Notes: generated from the sequence alone by a model not told the origin. 43,407 nucleotides of DNA from ZC4RG42 sp036676355 (GCA_036676355.1 JAKFDA010000082.1:1-43407), one strand, 5' to 3'. Counted from the stretch's first letter, positions 17,578 through 25,161 are shown. Program-made: numbers and translations.

Positions 17578-17617
17578 TCGCGGAATAGCCTTGCCTTTCC
17601 ATGGCAATTCCGCGCTC
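17576..17617. promoter_or_regulatory. Candidate FlhD4C2 operator between fliE and fliF
   Basis: AATCGCGGAATAGCC (17576-17590) is followed after 12 bp by GGCAATTCCGCGCTC (17603-17617), whose complement is GAGCGCGGAATTGCC. The two boxes match at 12 of 15 positions. FlhD4C2 sites in E. coli are two inverted boxes resembling AAYGS-N2-3-AAATARCG spaced 10-12 bp. The GGAATAGCC core and 12-bp spacing fit, and the site lies between two early flagellar promoters. Assignment rests on resemblance only. Confidence 0.55.
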
Positions 17618-17673
17618 GCCCCTTGTGGACGCGCTGATAGTCTGCGCAGGCATTGGAAATGGAGGTCTGCGTC

Positions 17674-17988
17674 ATGGCGGATTTTGGAATGAAGGTGGCC
17701 GGCATCGAATCGAGCGTGACGAAAGTCACGCTGCAGCCGAGCCAGGCCACAACGGGTGCGGGCAAAGCCGACTTCGGCAGCGCGTTCAAGGCCGCGCTGG
17801 ACGATATCAACGGCGTGCAGAAAGAAGCCGAAGCGCTGGCCAAAGCCTATGCGCTGAACGATCCCAATGTCGGCCTCGAAGAAACGATGATCGCCTCATC
17901 CAAGGCAAACATCAGCTTTCAGGCGCTGGTGCAGGTGCGCAACAAGCTGGTCTCGGCCTATCACGACATCATGAACATGAGCGTGTAG
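17674..17988 (+). CDS. fliE: Flagellar hook-basal body adaptor FliE
   Basis: The protein has 104 residues from ATG 17674, chosen because GGAGGT sits seven bases upstream. FliE is the small helical adaptor between the MS ring and the rod. The C-terminal pattern DPNVGLEETMIASSKANISFQALVQVRNKLV is diagnostic. It is a single gene transcribed away from fliF, the same divergent arrangement as in enteric bacteria. A possible -10 (GATAGT, 17636-17641) lies downstream of the FlhD4C2-like dyad. Confidence 0.96.
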   Translation: MADFGMKVAGIESSVTKVTLQPSQATTGAGKADFGSAFKAALDDINGVQKEAEALAKAYALNDPNVGLEETMIASSKANISFQALVQVRNKLVSAYHDIMNMSV

Positions 17989-17996
17989 GGAAAGAG

Positions 17997-18028
17997 GCGG
18001 AGAGCGGAGAGCGGAGAGCCGCGAGCGA
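17997..18028. repeat. Heptad array immediately after fliE
   Basis: Three copies of the heptad SGAGAGC and a degenerate fourth start eight bases after the fliE stop codon. No complementary array closes it nearby, so it is a single-armed copy of the cassette seen elsewhere. Confidence 0.7.
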
Positions 18029-18046
18029 AAACAAGAACAAGCCGGC

Positions 18047-18073
18047 TTCAGTTTCTGCGCGGCGCGCCGATAC
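18047..18073 (+). promoter_or_regulatory. Sigma-28 (FliA) promoter of the HDOD gene
   Basis: TTCAGTTT-N11-GCCGATAC matches the FliA consensus TAAAGTTT-N11-GCCGATAA at 13 of 16 positions with exact spacing. It lies about 33 bp upstream of the start codon at 18107. Confidence 0.65.
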
Positions 18074-18106
18074 CTTATCTGATCCCCGTAATAACGAGCA
18101 GAGCCC

Positions 18107-18967
18107 ATGAACGACATCGCGCAAGCAATGGAAGGCCTCGATAACGAAGTCGAGCGCCTGGTCAAGCAGCTCGAGATTCCGCCGTGTCCGGCGATTCTCA
18201 CGCGCATCGTACGGGAAATGCATTCCGATGACCCCAATCTGAATCAGGTGTCGCAATGGGTGGCGGCGGATGTTGGCCTGGCCGCCGCGATGATCAAGAC
18301 GGTCAACTCGCCGCTGTACGGCCTGCGCAACAAGGCCACCTCGGTGCAGCAGGCGCTGATCCTGCTCGGACTGCGCAACGTCGCCCAACTCATCACCGGC
18401 TTGTTGTTGCGCCAGGCGTTCCCGGTTGCGCACAGTGCGGCGATGGAGCACTTCTGGAGCGCCTCGGCGGGACACGCGGCGGTGTGCTCCTATCTTGCAC
18501 GCGAACTGAAAACCTGCGATCACAACCAGGCCTACACCTTCGGTCTGTTCCGCGATGCCGGCATGCCCGCCATGCTGAACAAGAAAAAGGCATCCTACGA
18601 AGACATTCTCGACGGCAGGGCATTCAACGGCGCGGTGCCGATCACGGCGATCGAAAACGAACGCTACGGCCTCACGCACGCGCAGGTCGGCGCCTACTTC
18701 GGCACCAGTTGGCACCTGGACGAAAGCGTGTGGAAAGCGATCCTGCTGCATCACGATTACGACAAGTGGCCGGGCCGCGCGCGTGAACTCGCCGTGCGCA
18801 CGGCGGCACTGGGTTTGCTGAGCGAAGAGATTTTCGAGCGCCATGAACGCAACCGTTCCTGCCCGGAATGGCATCTGGGCGGCGCCACCGTACTGAGCGT
18901 GCTGCACCTCGACGAGGAGCGAGTGGAAGACTTGCGCGTCGATGTCAGCCGGGCGCTGGAGGGGTAA
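18107..18967 (+). CDS. HDOD-domain protein, probably part of the late flagellar regulon
   Basis: The 286-residue soluble protein carries an HDOD domain (about 20-220). Its recognisable pattern includes the start of the domain (IPPCPAILTRIV), a segment VAADVGLAAAMIKTVNSPLYG and the following VQQALILLGLRNVAQL. HDOD proteins are HD-related but usually lack metal-dependent hydrolase residues; they act as signalling scaffolds, some in motility. Nothing catalytic is fused to it here. A good sigma-28-type promoter just upstream, and its place between fliE and the late filament genes, argue for co-expression with flagella. Its partner is unknown. Confidence 0.85.
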   Translation: MNDIAQAMEGLDNEVERLVKQLEIPPCPAILTRIVREMHSDDPNLNQVSQWVAADVGLAAAMIKTVNSPLYGLRNKATSVQQALILLGLRNVAQLITGLLLRQAFPVAHSAAMEHFWSASAGHAAVCSYLARELKTCDHNQAYTFGLFRDAGMPAMLNKKKASYEDILDGRAFNGAVPITAIENERYGLTHAQVGAYFGTSWHLDESVWKAILLHHDYDKWPGRARELAVRTAALGLLSEEIFERHERNRSCPEWHLGGATVLSVLHLDEERVEDLRVDVSRALEG

Positions 18968-18975
18968 ATAAAGTA

Positions 18976-19246
18976 GCGGAGAGCGGAGAGCGGAGAGCCG
19001 AGAGCCGAGAGCGAAAGACAGTCAGCAGAACGAACCGGACTTCCGTTTTCACGGGAGTGAGGACCAAACCACTTCTCTCACCACCGTCATGCCCGCGAAG
19101 CTTGTCCCGGACTCCGATCCGGGAGCGGGCATCCAGCTTGGCCGGTTGAAGTTGCGAACGGCTTGATATGCGAAGGCGCTATGAGCGTGACTGTGGTGGT
19201 TAAAGTATTTTTCCGCTCTCCGCTCTCCGCTCTTCGCTCTCCGCTG
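18976..19246. repeat. Heptad-array cassette between the HDOD gene and the ycgR-like gene
   Basis: Five tandem heptads SGAGAGC (18976-19013) lie on the left and four complementary heptads (19213-19246) on the right. The right array ends two bases from the ycgR-like stop. In between are a GAACGAACCGGACTTCCG end at 19028-19045 and a GCCCGCGAAGCTTGTCCCGG type inverted repeat (about 19090-19135). It fills the 281-bp gap between two convergent genes; I see no conventional terminator. Confidence 0.75.
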
Positions 19247-19248
19247 TT

Positions 19249-20007
19249 TCACCGCAACATCCGCCACTCGCGTTCGAGTTTCATCACGAAGCGCTGCACG
19301 AAAGCCGACATCTGCGGCGACAGGGTGAGAAAACGCATGCCACACTGCGCCTGCGTGCGGTTGAGCGCGTCCGTTGTGATGTCCACATGCCGAATCTCGA
19401 TGTCGGCGATGACCAGTCCCACCTCCGGCAGCGCCAACTGACAGTTGTCGAGCACTGTACCCGACTGCGGCTCGAACACGCTCGTGTCGCATACCGTGCC
19501 GAGGCCGCCCGAACTGATATCGAGCACGCGCATATGTACATCACGCGGGCAATGATCCTGTGCCGGCACGAACAAGCTAATGGGGCGCAGCGTCGGTGTC
19601 GGCACGCGAAACGCTTCGCGGCGTTGCAGGCGCAGCATACGATCGGGGATCGGCGTTTCCAGCGCCGGGCCGTCGCTCAGTTCGATGTAACGCAGTCCGT
19701 TCAGTTCGAATTGAATCGACACCTGGCGCAGGCAGGTTTCCGCGACCGCGTGGCCGGCGGCGACGAGCGCTTCGTTGGCGGTCGCATCTGGGCCGAGATC
19801 GAACGCGACGCGATCTTTTTGCTGCCGCACTTCCAGCACGCGACTGGCGATGTAGCGGTTGTCGGAAAAATGCAGCACGGTCTGACTGCGCTCCTCGCGC
19901 AATGCGCGCAGCAGCCCGACGATTTCGGCCTTCGATTCGATCAGAAAACGCGCGTACAGATCGGAATTCAGCCGTTGTTTGAACAGATCCAGCATTCCGT
20001 CTTCCAT
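19249..20007 (-). CDS. ycgR: YcgR-like c-di-GMP-binding flagellar brake protein (PilZ)
   Basis: The 252-residue protein has an N-terminal YcgR-type domain (about 10-115) followed by a PilZ domain. Both c-di-GMP contact motifs are present: RxxxR as R130-E-A-F-R134, and DxSxxG as D163-ISSGG. In the YcgR family, c-di-GMP binding promotes contact with FliG/MotA and slows the motor. The start at 20007 has AGGAG at a good distance and follows the flhX stop by one base, so the two are translated together. It is last in the filament gene block, which places the brake with the late genes. Confidence 0.9.
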   Translation of the reverse strand: MEDGMLDLFKQRLNSDLYARFLIESKAEIVGLLRALREERSQTVLHFSDNRYIASRVLEVRQQKDRVAFDLGPDATANEALVAAGHAVAETCLRQVSIQFELNGLRYIELSDGPALETPIPDRMLRLQRREAFRVPTPTLRPISLFVPAQDHCPRDVHMRVLDISSGGLGTVCDTSVFEPQSGTVLDNCQLALPEVGLVIADIEIRHVDITTDALNRTQAQCGMRFLTLSPQMSAFVQRFVMKLEREWRMLR

Positions 20008-20008
20008 T

Positions 20009-20350
20009 TCAGACTCCTTTGGCAGGCGGCATGGTCGAGGGCGGCACGCCGGCCTGCTCGGCGCGATACAACCAGGCCAGCAATTCGGCGATGACGCGAT
20101 AGAGTTGCGGCGGAATGTGGTGATCGAGATCCACCTGCATCAGCAAACCGACCAGGTCGCGCGATTGATGCACATACACACCCGCTTCATTGGCGCGACG
20201 CATGATTTCTTCGGCGATCAGCCCGCGACCCTTGGCCACGACTTTCGGTGCGCGATCGCCTTCCCGATAGGCGAGCGCGATCGCGCTGTGCAGCGTGCTT
20301 TCGGTGGCATCCGCGTCATCGTTGCGGTCGTTGCGCGGAGCGTCAGCCAT
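20009..20350 (-). CDS. flhX: FlhB C-terminal domain paralogue (FlhX type)
   Basis: The 113-residue soluble protein matches only the part of FlhB after its autocleavage site. APKVVAKGRG (about 34-43) aligns with APRVVAKGRG of the full FlhB at 36817-37977, and HHIPPQLYRVIAELLAWLY aligns with the FlhB C-terminal helix. The NPTH cleavage motif and the four transmembrane helices are absent. Such proteins (FlhX) can stand in for the cleaved FlhB C-domain. It overlaps the second FliK-like gene by 8 bp, which suggests the two work as a pair. Confidence 0.88.
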   Translation of the reverse strand: MADAPRNDRNDDADATESTLHSAIALAYREGDRAPKVVAKGRGLIAEEIMRRANEAGVYVHQSRDLVGLLMQVDLDHHIPPQLYRVIAELLAWLYRAEQAGVPPSTMPPAKGV

Positions 20351-21341
20351 TTGCTTTCACCTCGACCGCGCGCAGCGCGATGCCGGCGTCGCGCAATGCC
20401 GCGGTGAATGCGGCGCGGCCGGGTTGCAGGGCCGAGACTGCGTCGTTGCCGGCCCGCACGTTCACTCCGATGCCGGCCGGGTCGAGCGCAATATGCACAT
20501 CGACCTGGCCGAGATGCGGCAGATCGATGCGCAGGGTCGTGCGCCAGGCCGAGGCGGTTTCGTCCTCGTATCCGCGGCGCGCATGGTCTTCGGCGATCTC
20601 GAGTCGAGCGTCCTGTTGCGGCCAGACTTCGCCCTGCCACAGCACGCGACGGAGGTCGAGCACATCGAGCTGTTCGCGCACGATGGTGGCGAGCGCTTCG
20701 GGCAGCGCAGCGATATTGGCGCCGGCACTGCCCGGTGTGCTGCCGCTGTTCGTGAGCGAGACTGCATTCCGCTCTTCCGCGCCGGCGGTATTCGATACCG
20801 CTGCACCGCGCACAAATGCCGGCAATGGACGATTGTGCGGCTCGGCGCGCAGCGCTTCGACCGGTCGATCGCCGGCGACCCATTCCTGCAAATGCGATTC
20901 GTAGAACACACCGCTGGTGACAAGCGAGCGCGCAAACGCCTTGGCCACCTGCTCCGGCGGCGCGGCGGAAACATCGATACCGGTCATGACAACAGCGGGT
21001 TTGCTCTGCGCTTCCGGCGCACCGGCCAGCAGTTGCGTGATCAGCGTCGCATCGGCGCTCAATCGCGTGTGGGCGGATGCGGCAGTGGGAGCGGCCGGCG
21101 TGGCCGCGCGTGCGGCAGGCTTACCTGCCTCGGGCGAGACGGTGCGCCGATCGATGGCCGACTGTTCGGCTTCGACGCCGTCGCCCGACGCATTCGCGCC
21201 GATCGGCGCAACCGGCGTTTGCGTCAGCGCCGAGCTGGGCGTCGCAGCGGGTGGCGCCTTGCCGGTGCCGAGCAGCGGCTCGAGCTTATCGAGCCTGATT
21301 TGTCGTGTGAGCGCCGATAGCGCATCCCCGAGCGTGGCCAT
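20343..21341 (-). CDS. Second FliK-like protein (hook-length control C-domain)
   Basis: The 332-residue protein has a Pro/Ala/Ser-rich N-terminal half and a C-terminal Flg_hook-like domain. This includes RTTLRIDLPHLGQVDVHIALDPAGIGVNVRA and GRAAFTAALRDAGIALRAVEVK, matching the FliK fold pattern. It differs in sequence from the canonical FliK encoded at 10766-11755. An AGGA lies before the ATG at 21341. It sits between a small proline-rich protein gene (10 bp upstream) and flhX (8 bp overlap). Its likely partner is therefore the FlhX protein, but whether it measures length or regulates export is not known from sequence. Confidence 0.8.
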   Translation of the reverse strand: MATLGDALSALTRQIRLDKLEPLLGTGKAPPAATPSSALTQTPVAPIGANASGDGVEAEQSAIDRRTVSPEAGKPAARAATPAAPTAASAHTRLSADATLITQLLAGAPEAQSKPAVVMTGIDVSAAPPEQVAKAFARSLVTSGVFYESHLQEWVAGDRPVEALRAEPHNRPLPAFVRGAAVSNTAGAEERNAVSLTNSGSTPGSAGANIAALPEALATIVREQLDVLDLRRVLWQGEVWPQQDARLEIAEDHARRGYEDETASAWRTTLRIDLPHLGQVDVHIALDPAGIGVNVRAGNDAVSALQPGRAAFTAALRDAGIALRAVEVKANG

Positions 21342-21350
21342 GACGGATCC

Positions 21351-21551
21351 TCAAGGTCGCGCGCGAGGTCGTGCGTATTCGTCGATATGCGGCACGCCGT
21401 CGGCGGGTGTCGCCGGCGGTGCTGCGGGCGGAACGCGTCGTGGTGGTTCGCGGCGCGGCTCATGCTCGTCGCGATGTTCCTGCTCGCGTCGCACCACCGG
21501 CCTGATCGGCGTGGTGGGAATGACTTGCGGCACGGGCGTGCGTTCCAACAT
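21351..21551 (-). CDS. Small proline- and arginine-rich protein upstream of the second FliK
   Basis: The frame encodes 66 residues starting MLERTPVPQVIPTTPIRPVV, with a highly charged middle (EHRDEHEPRREPPRR) and a distinct C-terminal HIDEYARPR segment. The composition is typical of a disordered adaptor. It lies 9 bp upstream of the second fliK-like start and in the same direction. A GAGG sits about ten bases before its ATG. No fold is recognisable and I know no function. The main doubt is whether it is translated at all, since the frame is short in GC-rich DNA. Confidence 0.55.
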   Translation of the reverse strand: MLERTPVPQVIPTTPIRPVVRREQEHRDEHEPRREPPRRVPPAAPPATPADGVPHIDEYARPRARP

Positions 21552-21630
21552 CGAATCGAGTCCTCATGCAACGGGTGTGTTTACTTCGTTCGCCCTGAGA
21601 TTCCATGGACGTGCGCAAGCGGTTTGTTTC

Positions 21631-21776
21631 CCGTTCGCCCGGAGCCCCGTCGAAGGGTGAACGGCAAGCCGGTCTCACCGTGATCCACCATTCATGGTTC
21701 GACTTCTCGCAAGTTCGCGCTCACCGCGAACGGTTTTGATTTTCCGTTCGTCCTGAGCTTGTCGAAGGATGAACGG
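21631..21776. repeat. Two palindromic CGTTCG...CGAACG repeats between fliT and the small protein
   Basis: CCGTTCGYCC...GAAGGRTGAACGG elements occur at 21631-21664 and 21744-21776. Each is an imperfect palindrome of about 33 bp whose ends are CCGTTCG and GAACGG. A third partial copy (TTCGCCCTGAG) starts near 21588. This widespread bacterial intergenic repeat fills the 228-bp gap, which holds no gene. Confidence 0.65.
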
Positions 21777-21779
21777 AAA

Positions 21780-22103
21780 TCAGCGGTAAGCCTGTTCCAC
21801 CCGCCGACCGGCCGCTGCGCCGTTCAGCAGCAGTTCCAGTTTCGCCATCCAGGGCTGCGTCAGCGCCCGGATTTCGGCATCGTGCGCCAGCACCGCGCGG
21901 ATGATGTCGTGGCGCCGTTTGTCCGCTGCCGCGTCGAGCGAGGCGGCAGCGCGCTGCGCCTTCAGCGCTGCGATGCGTCGTGCGCATTCCTGTTCGGCCA
22001 CGATGAGCGCGTCCCAATCGGCCCGACGCGCCGCGGACACCATCTCCGTACTCGCGTCGGCGATCGATTCGTAGCAGTTCAGTACGCTCATTTCGACACC
22101 CAT
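21780..22103 (-). CDS. fliT: Flagellar chaperone FliT-like protein
   Basis: The 107-residue predicted all-helical protein begins MGVEMSVLNCYESI and includes DWDALIVAEQECARRIAALK, the FliT-like pattern. FliT binds FliD as an export chaperone and in enteric bacteria also restrains FlhDC. The start at 22103 has GGAG seven bases upstream; Met5 (22091) is an alternative. Position directly after fliD-fliS is canonical and is the main support, because FliT sequences are weakly conserved. Confidence 0.82.
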   Translation of the reverse strand: MGVEMSVLNCYESIADASTEMVSAARRADWDALIVAEQECARRIAALKAQRAAASLDAAADKRRHDIIRAVLAHDAEIRALTQPWMAKLELLLNGAAAGRRVEQAYR

Positions 22104-22168
22104 TCCTGATCTCCGTGCGGGGCTCGGCCCCTTTGCTCTGCGCCGTTTTTTGTCTGCCTGGCGTGCCG

Positions 22169-22579
22169 CTACGCGGCGGCCATCGCGGATCTTGCATCGT
22201 CCGGCATCGCCTGCCAGGCGTCGCGCAATTCCGCTACCAGTCGCGCCACTTCCTCCAGCGCAGCCATATCGTTCTTCAGGTTGGCCGCCAGCAGGCGCGT
22301 GGTCATGTATTCGTATAAGTCGTCCAGCCGCAGCGCAATCTCGGCGCCGCGCGCGCGGTCCAGGCTGGCGCGCAATCCTTCTTCGAGAATACGGATCGAT
22401 TTGGAGATCGCTTCGCCCTTGCGCGCGATCTGCTTCGCCTGCATCGCCTCGCGCGCCTGCGCCAGCGACTGCAGCAGTCCGTCATACAGCATGCCGATCA
22501 GCCGATGCGGGTCGGCGCCGGCGACGCCCGTTTCGACGCCGACCTGTGCGTATGCGTTGGTGCCGAGAGAACCGAACAT
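22169..22579 (-). CDS. fliS: Flagellin export chaperone FliS
   Basis: The protein has 136 residues from ATG 22579 (MFGSLGTNAYAQVGVETGV). The Tyr in the NAYAQV segment and the following DPHRLIGMLYDGLLQSL helix are typical of FliS, a four-helix bundle that wraps the flagellin C-terminus and prevents early polymerisation. A longer frame begins further upstream, but the chosen Met matches family starts and has GGAAG before it. It lies between fliD and fliT. Confidence 0.94.
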   Translation of the reverse strand: MFGSLGTNAYAQVGVETGVAGADPHRLIGMLYDGLLQSLAQAREAMQAKQIARKGEAISKSIRILEEGLRASLDRARGAEIALRLDDLYEYMTTRLLAANLKNDMAALEEVARLVAELRDAWQAMPDDARSAMAAA

Positions 22580-22644
22580 GGGTGCTTCCGATTGTGTTGT
22601 CGATACCCTATACATCGGCTGCATCCGCTGAATCATTAATCGCT

Positions 22645-24600
22645 TTATTCGCCAATTTTCGGCAGGTTCGCGAGCTGCTGTTCCAGGAAGCTCGAGGTGC
22701 TCTGCATCGAGGACAGCATCGCGTCGAGCGCGGTGAATTGCGCGCGATAACGCTTCTCCACCACTTCAAGCCGCAGGTTCAGTGTTTCGCGGCGCTTGGC
22801 GATGTCCTTGATGGAGCGGTCCAGCCCATCCGTGCGGCCGTCGACCAGGCCATCGTCTTCCAGAAAACTTTTGGCCAGATCGGCGAATTGCGCGGCGAAA
22901 CCGCGTGCGAAACTGATCGTGCCGCGATCGCCTGTGGCGCCGCCGGTGATGCTTAAGGAAATCCCAAGTCCCGTAAGTTTCTGTCCGCTGCCCGTGGCGT
23001 TTTCCCCGCCGATCGTGCCGGCGACGTCGAGTCCGTCCGTGCTTGCCGCCGTGCCGAACAGCGCGCCTGCCGCATCGCCGCCGACCACTTCGACTTTCGA
23101 AGCAGAGCCATAACGTGCCGACGTGATGCTGAACACGCCGCCGGATTGCGCTACCGCGACACTCGCATCGGCGTCGCTCAGCGTGGAGGCGCCGTTGATT
23201 TTCGATTGCAGTTCGGCCGCCAGCGTTTCCGCCGTGTAGCTGCCGGCGCCGAGTGTGATCGTCGCTTCGACGCCGTCGACCTTGAGCTTGAGCGTGTCGT
23301 TGACGCCTGCGGTGATCGTGGTCGCCGCGGCGAGCGAACCGACTGCGTTGCCTTGCGTCGCGAGTTGCGTGATGTTCAGTGCATGCGTGCCGGCCGTCGC
23401 GTCCGTGGCGGCACTGGCAAAGGATACGAGGCTGTCGCTCGGCTTGGCGATCGAGGCGAACAGGGTCGCGACGTCCTTGGCCGGATTGTCGAGTACCTTG
23501 CCCAGTTTGGCGCTGTCGACTTTAAGCGTGCCGTCGACCTGTATCGATACGCCGATATCGGACATGCGAGAGAGTCCGCCACCCGCGCTGTCGAGCGTGC
23601 CGCTCATCATGCTGCGCAGGCGCGACTGCATGGTGCGTACCGTGCTGTCACCTTGCAGCACGGCCGCCTGTCTGGTTTCGGCGTTATAGGACGACAGGCT
23701 GCTCAGCGTCCTGTAAAGATCGTTGTATGCCTTGACGAAGCCATCGACGGCGGTCTTGGCGCCGCTGTTGTCGCGCGTGATCGACAGCGTGATCGGCTCG
23801 CCGATCGCTTCCTTGACCAGATTGAGCGTGACGCCTTCGATGGCGTCGGTGATGGTGTTCGAATTCTTGCTGACGGTGATGCCGTCGATGACGATCGTTG
23901 CGTTTTTCGCGGCGACCGTTTCGCTCAGATGCGAAGTGCCGCCCGTGCTCGCATCGAAAGCCAGCGCCGACAGGCCGCCCGCATCGGTGTTGTTGCCGTC
24001 GTCGTCGCTGACCGTGATGCGCAACGCATTGTCGAGGCCGGTGTCCTTCGAGCCGATCACCAGGCGGTTGCCGCTGCCGTCGTTGACGATCGAAGCGGTC
24101 ACGCCCACATTGGCCGCGTTGATCGCATCGCGCACCGCGCCGAGCGAATTGTCGGCCGGTTTGATTTCGATCGTCTTGGCCGACTTGTCGCCGTTGGCGG
24201 TGAATACGCCGCCGGCATAGCTGCCGAACTGAATGGTCAGCGTACCGCTCCCGACCGCGTCCGCCATCGCGCCGTAATTGCCGGACTTGAGCTTCTGCGC
24301 CTGTGCCAGGGCCTGCACTTCGATGCCGTAATTGCCGGCCGGCGCCGCGGCACTCGCGCTGGCGGTGGCGATCTTGGTGTCGCTGACGCTTGTCTTGCTG
24401 GTGATGAATTTGTCGGTCGAGGTGAGCGCATTCATGGCGCTCTGAAATGAGGAGACGGCACCCTTGATCGAGCCGTAGGCCGACAGCTTGGCCTGGTAAC
24501 CCGCTTCCTTGGTCGCGAGCACCTGCAACGGGCGCTGCTCCACCGTCATCAATTGCGAGACGATGGAGTTGATGTCGAGGTTGGAACCGATGGTTGCCAT
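22645..24600 (-). CDS. fliD: Flagellar filament capping protein FliD
   Basis: The 651-residue protein has the conserved N-terminal D0/D1 (SNLDINSIVSQLMTVEQRPLQ) and C-terminal coiled region (about 590-650, with EKRYRAQFTALDAMLSSMQS and SFLEQQLANL). It is clearly longer than the roughly 470 residues of the E. coli protein. The extra length is in the middle domains, which contain flagellin-IN-like segments, for example AVRDAINAANVGVTASI. FliD caps the filament tip and folds incoming flagellin; its middle domains face the outside and are variable. It follows flaG by 52 bp and precedes fliS. Confidence 0.95.
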   Translation of the reverse strand: MATIGSNLDINSIVSQLMTVEQRPLQVLATKEAGYQAKLSAYGSIKGAVSSFQSAMNALTSTDKFITSKTSVSDTKIATASASAAAPAGNYGIEVQALAQAQKLKSGNYGAMADAVGSGTLTIQFGSYAGGVFTANGDKSAKTIEIKPADNSLGAVRDAINAANVGVTASIVNDGSGNRLVIGSKDTGLDNALRITVSDDDGNNTDAGGLSALAFDASTGGTSHLSETVAAKNATIVIDGITVSKNSNTITDAIEGVTLNLVKEAIGEPITLSITRDNSGAKTAVDGFVKAYNDLYRTLSSLSSYNAETRQAAVLQGDSTVRTMQSRLRSMMSGTLDSAGGGLSRMSDIGVSIQVDGTLKVDSAKLGKVLDNPAKDVATLFASIAKPSDSLVSFASAATDATAGTHALNITQLATQGNAVGSLAAATTITAGVNDTLKLKVDGVEATITLGAGSYTAETLAAELQSKINGASTLSDADASVAVAQSGGVFSITSARYGSASKVEVVGGDAAGALFGTAASTDGLDVAGTIGGENATGSGQKLTGLGISLSITGGATGDRGTISFARGFAAQFADLAKSFLEDDGLVDGRTDGLDRSIKDIAKRRETLNLRLEVVEKRYRAQFTALDAMLSSMQSTSSFLEQQLANLPKIGE

Positions 24601-24652
24601 ATCTTGTTCCGTGACTAAGGCCTCGCCGCAGGCAAGGCGGGGAATTCGAATT

Positions 24653-24988
24653 TCACGCAGTATCGCGGATCAATGCGCCGCTGATCGGCGGAATTGCGCG
24701 TGCAATCGCCAGCACTTCTTCCGATGGAAACTGGCGTACGACTTCGTTGGTGTCCTCGTCGATCACGCGCACCACGGTCTTGCCGCTGGGGCGGTCGATT
24801 TCGAAGCGCAGGCTGTTGTTGTTCTGCGCGCGCAGAACCTGATTGATGTGTGCGACGGCGGCCTGCACATCCGCTTCGCTCGGCGGCGCCTGCGGTGCTG
24901 CCTCAGCGTGCGCCGGAGTTGGTCGGGGCGCCGGGGCAGCCGGTTCGGCATGGCCTCGCGTTGCCGACGTCAGTGGGTCAATCTGCAT
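24653..24988 (-). CDS. flaG: FlaG family protein
   Basis: The protein has 111 residues from ATG 24988, which has GGAG seven bases upstream. The N-terminal half is Ala/Pro-rich. The C-terminal half carries the FlaG pattern SLRFEIDRPSGKTVVRVIDEDTNEVVRQFPSEEVL. FlaG proteins are small cytoplasmic factors linked to filament length control in polar and peritrichous species. It lies between fliC and fliD, as is typical. Confidence 0.92.
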   Translation of the reverse strand: MQIDPLTSATRGHAEPAAPAPRPTPAHAEAAPQAPPSEADVQAAVAHINQVLRAQNNNSLRFEIDRPSGKTVVRVIDEDTNEVVRQFPSEEVLAIARAIPPISGALIRDTA

Positions 24989-25021
24989 GACCGTGCTCCG
25001 TTCGTTCCAGTAAAGCCCGTA

Positions 25022-25074
25022 CGGCAGCCCGGTGGCGGGAAGGGGAGTTGGGAGTCCCCGCCGCCAGGCTGCCG
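25022..25074. promoter_or_regulatory. Large stem-loop between fliC and flaG
   Basis: CGGCAGCC (25022-25029) pairs with GGCTGCCG (25067-25074). After a short bulge, TGGCGG pairs with CCGCCA, and GGGGA pairs with TCCCC around an 8-base loop. There is no T run on either strand, so a simple intrinsic terminator is unlikely. It may attenuate read-through or stabilise the fliC mRNA 3' end. Confidence 0.55.
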
Positions 25075-25161
25075 CCGGTGCTGCCCGGCTCATTGACTTT
25101 CCGGGCTTCGATACAGCTTTATCCGGAGACGTTGCCGCGAGTGCATGCAGGCGGAGGAATT

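Noticed and set aside
17601..17616. TGGCA sequence before fliE as a sigma-54 promoter
   Set aside because: The GC expected at -12 is not at the required distance, and the sequence is better explained as one arm of the FlhD4C2-like dyad.
18976..19013. Tandem heptads as a CRISPR array or coding tandem repeat
   Set aside because: The units are 7 bp with no spacers, lie outside genes, and have no cas genes nearby.
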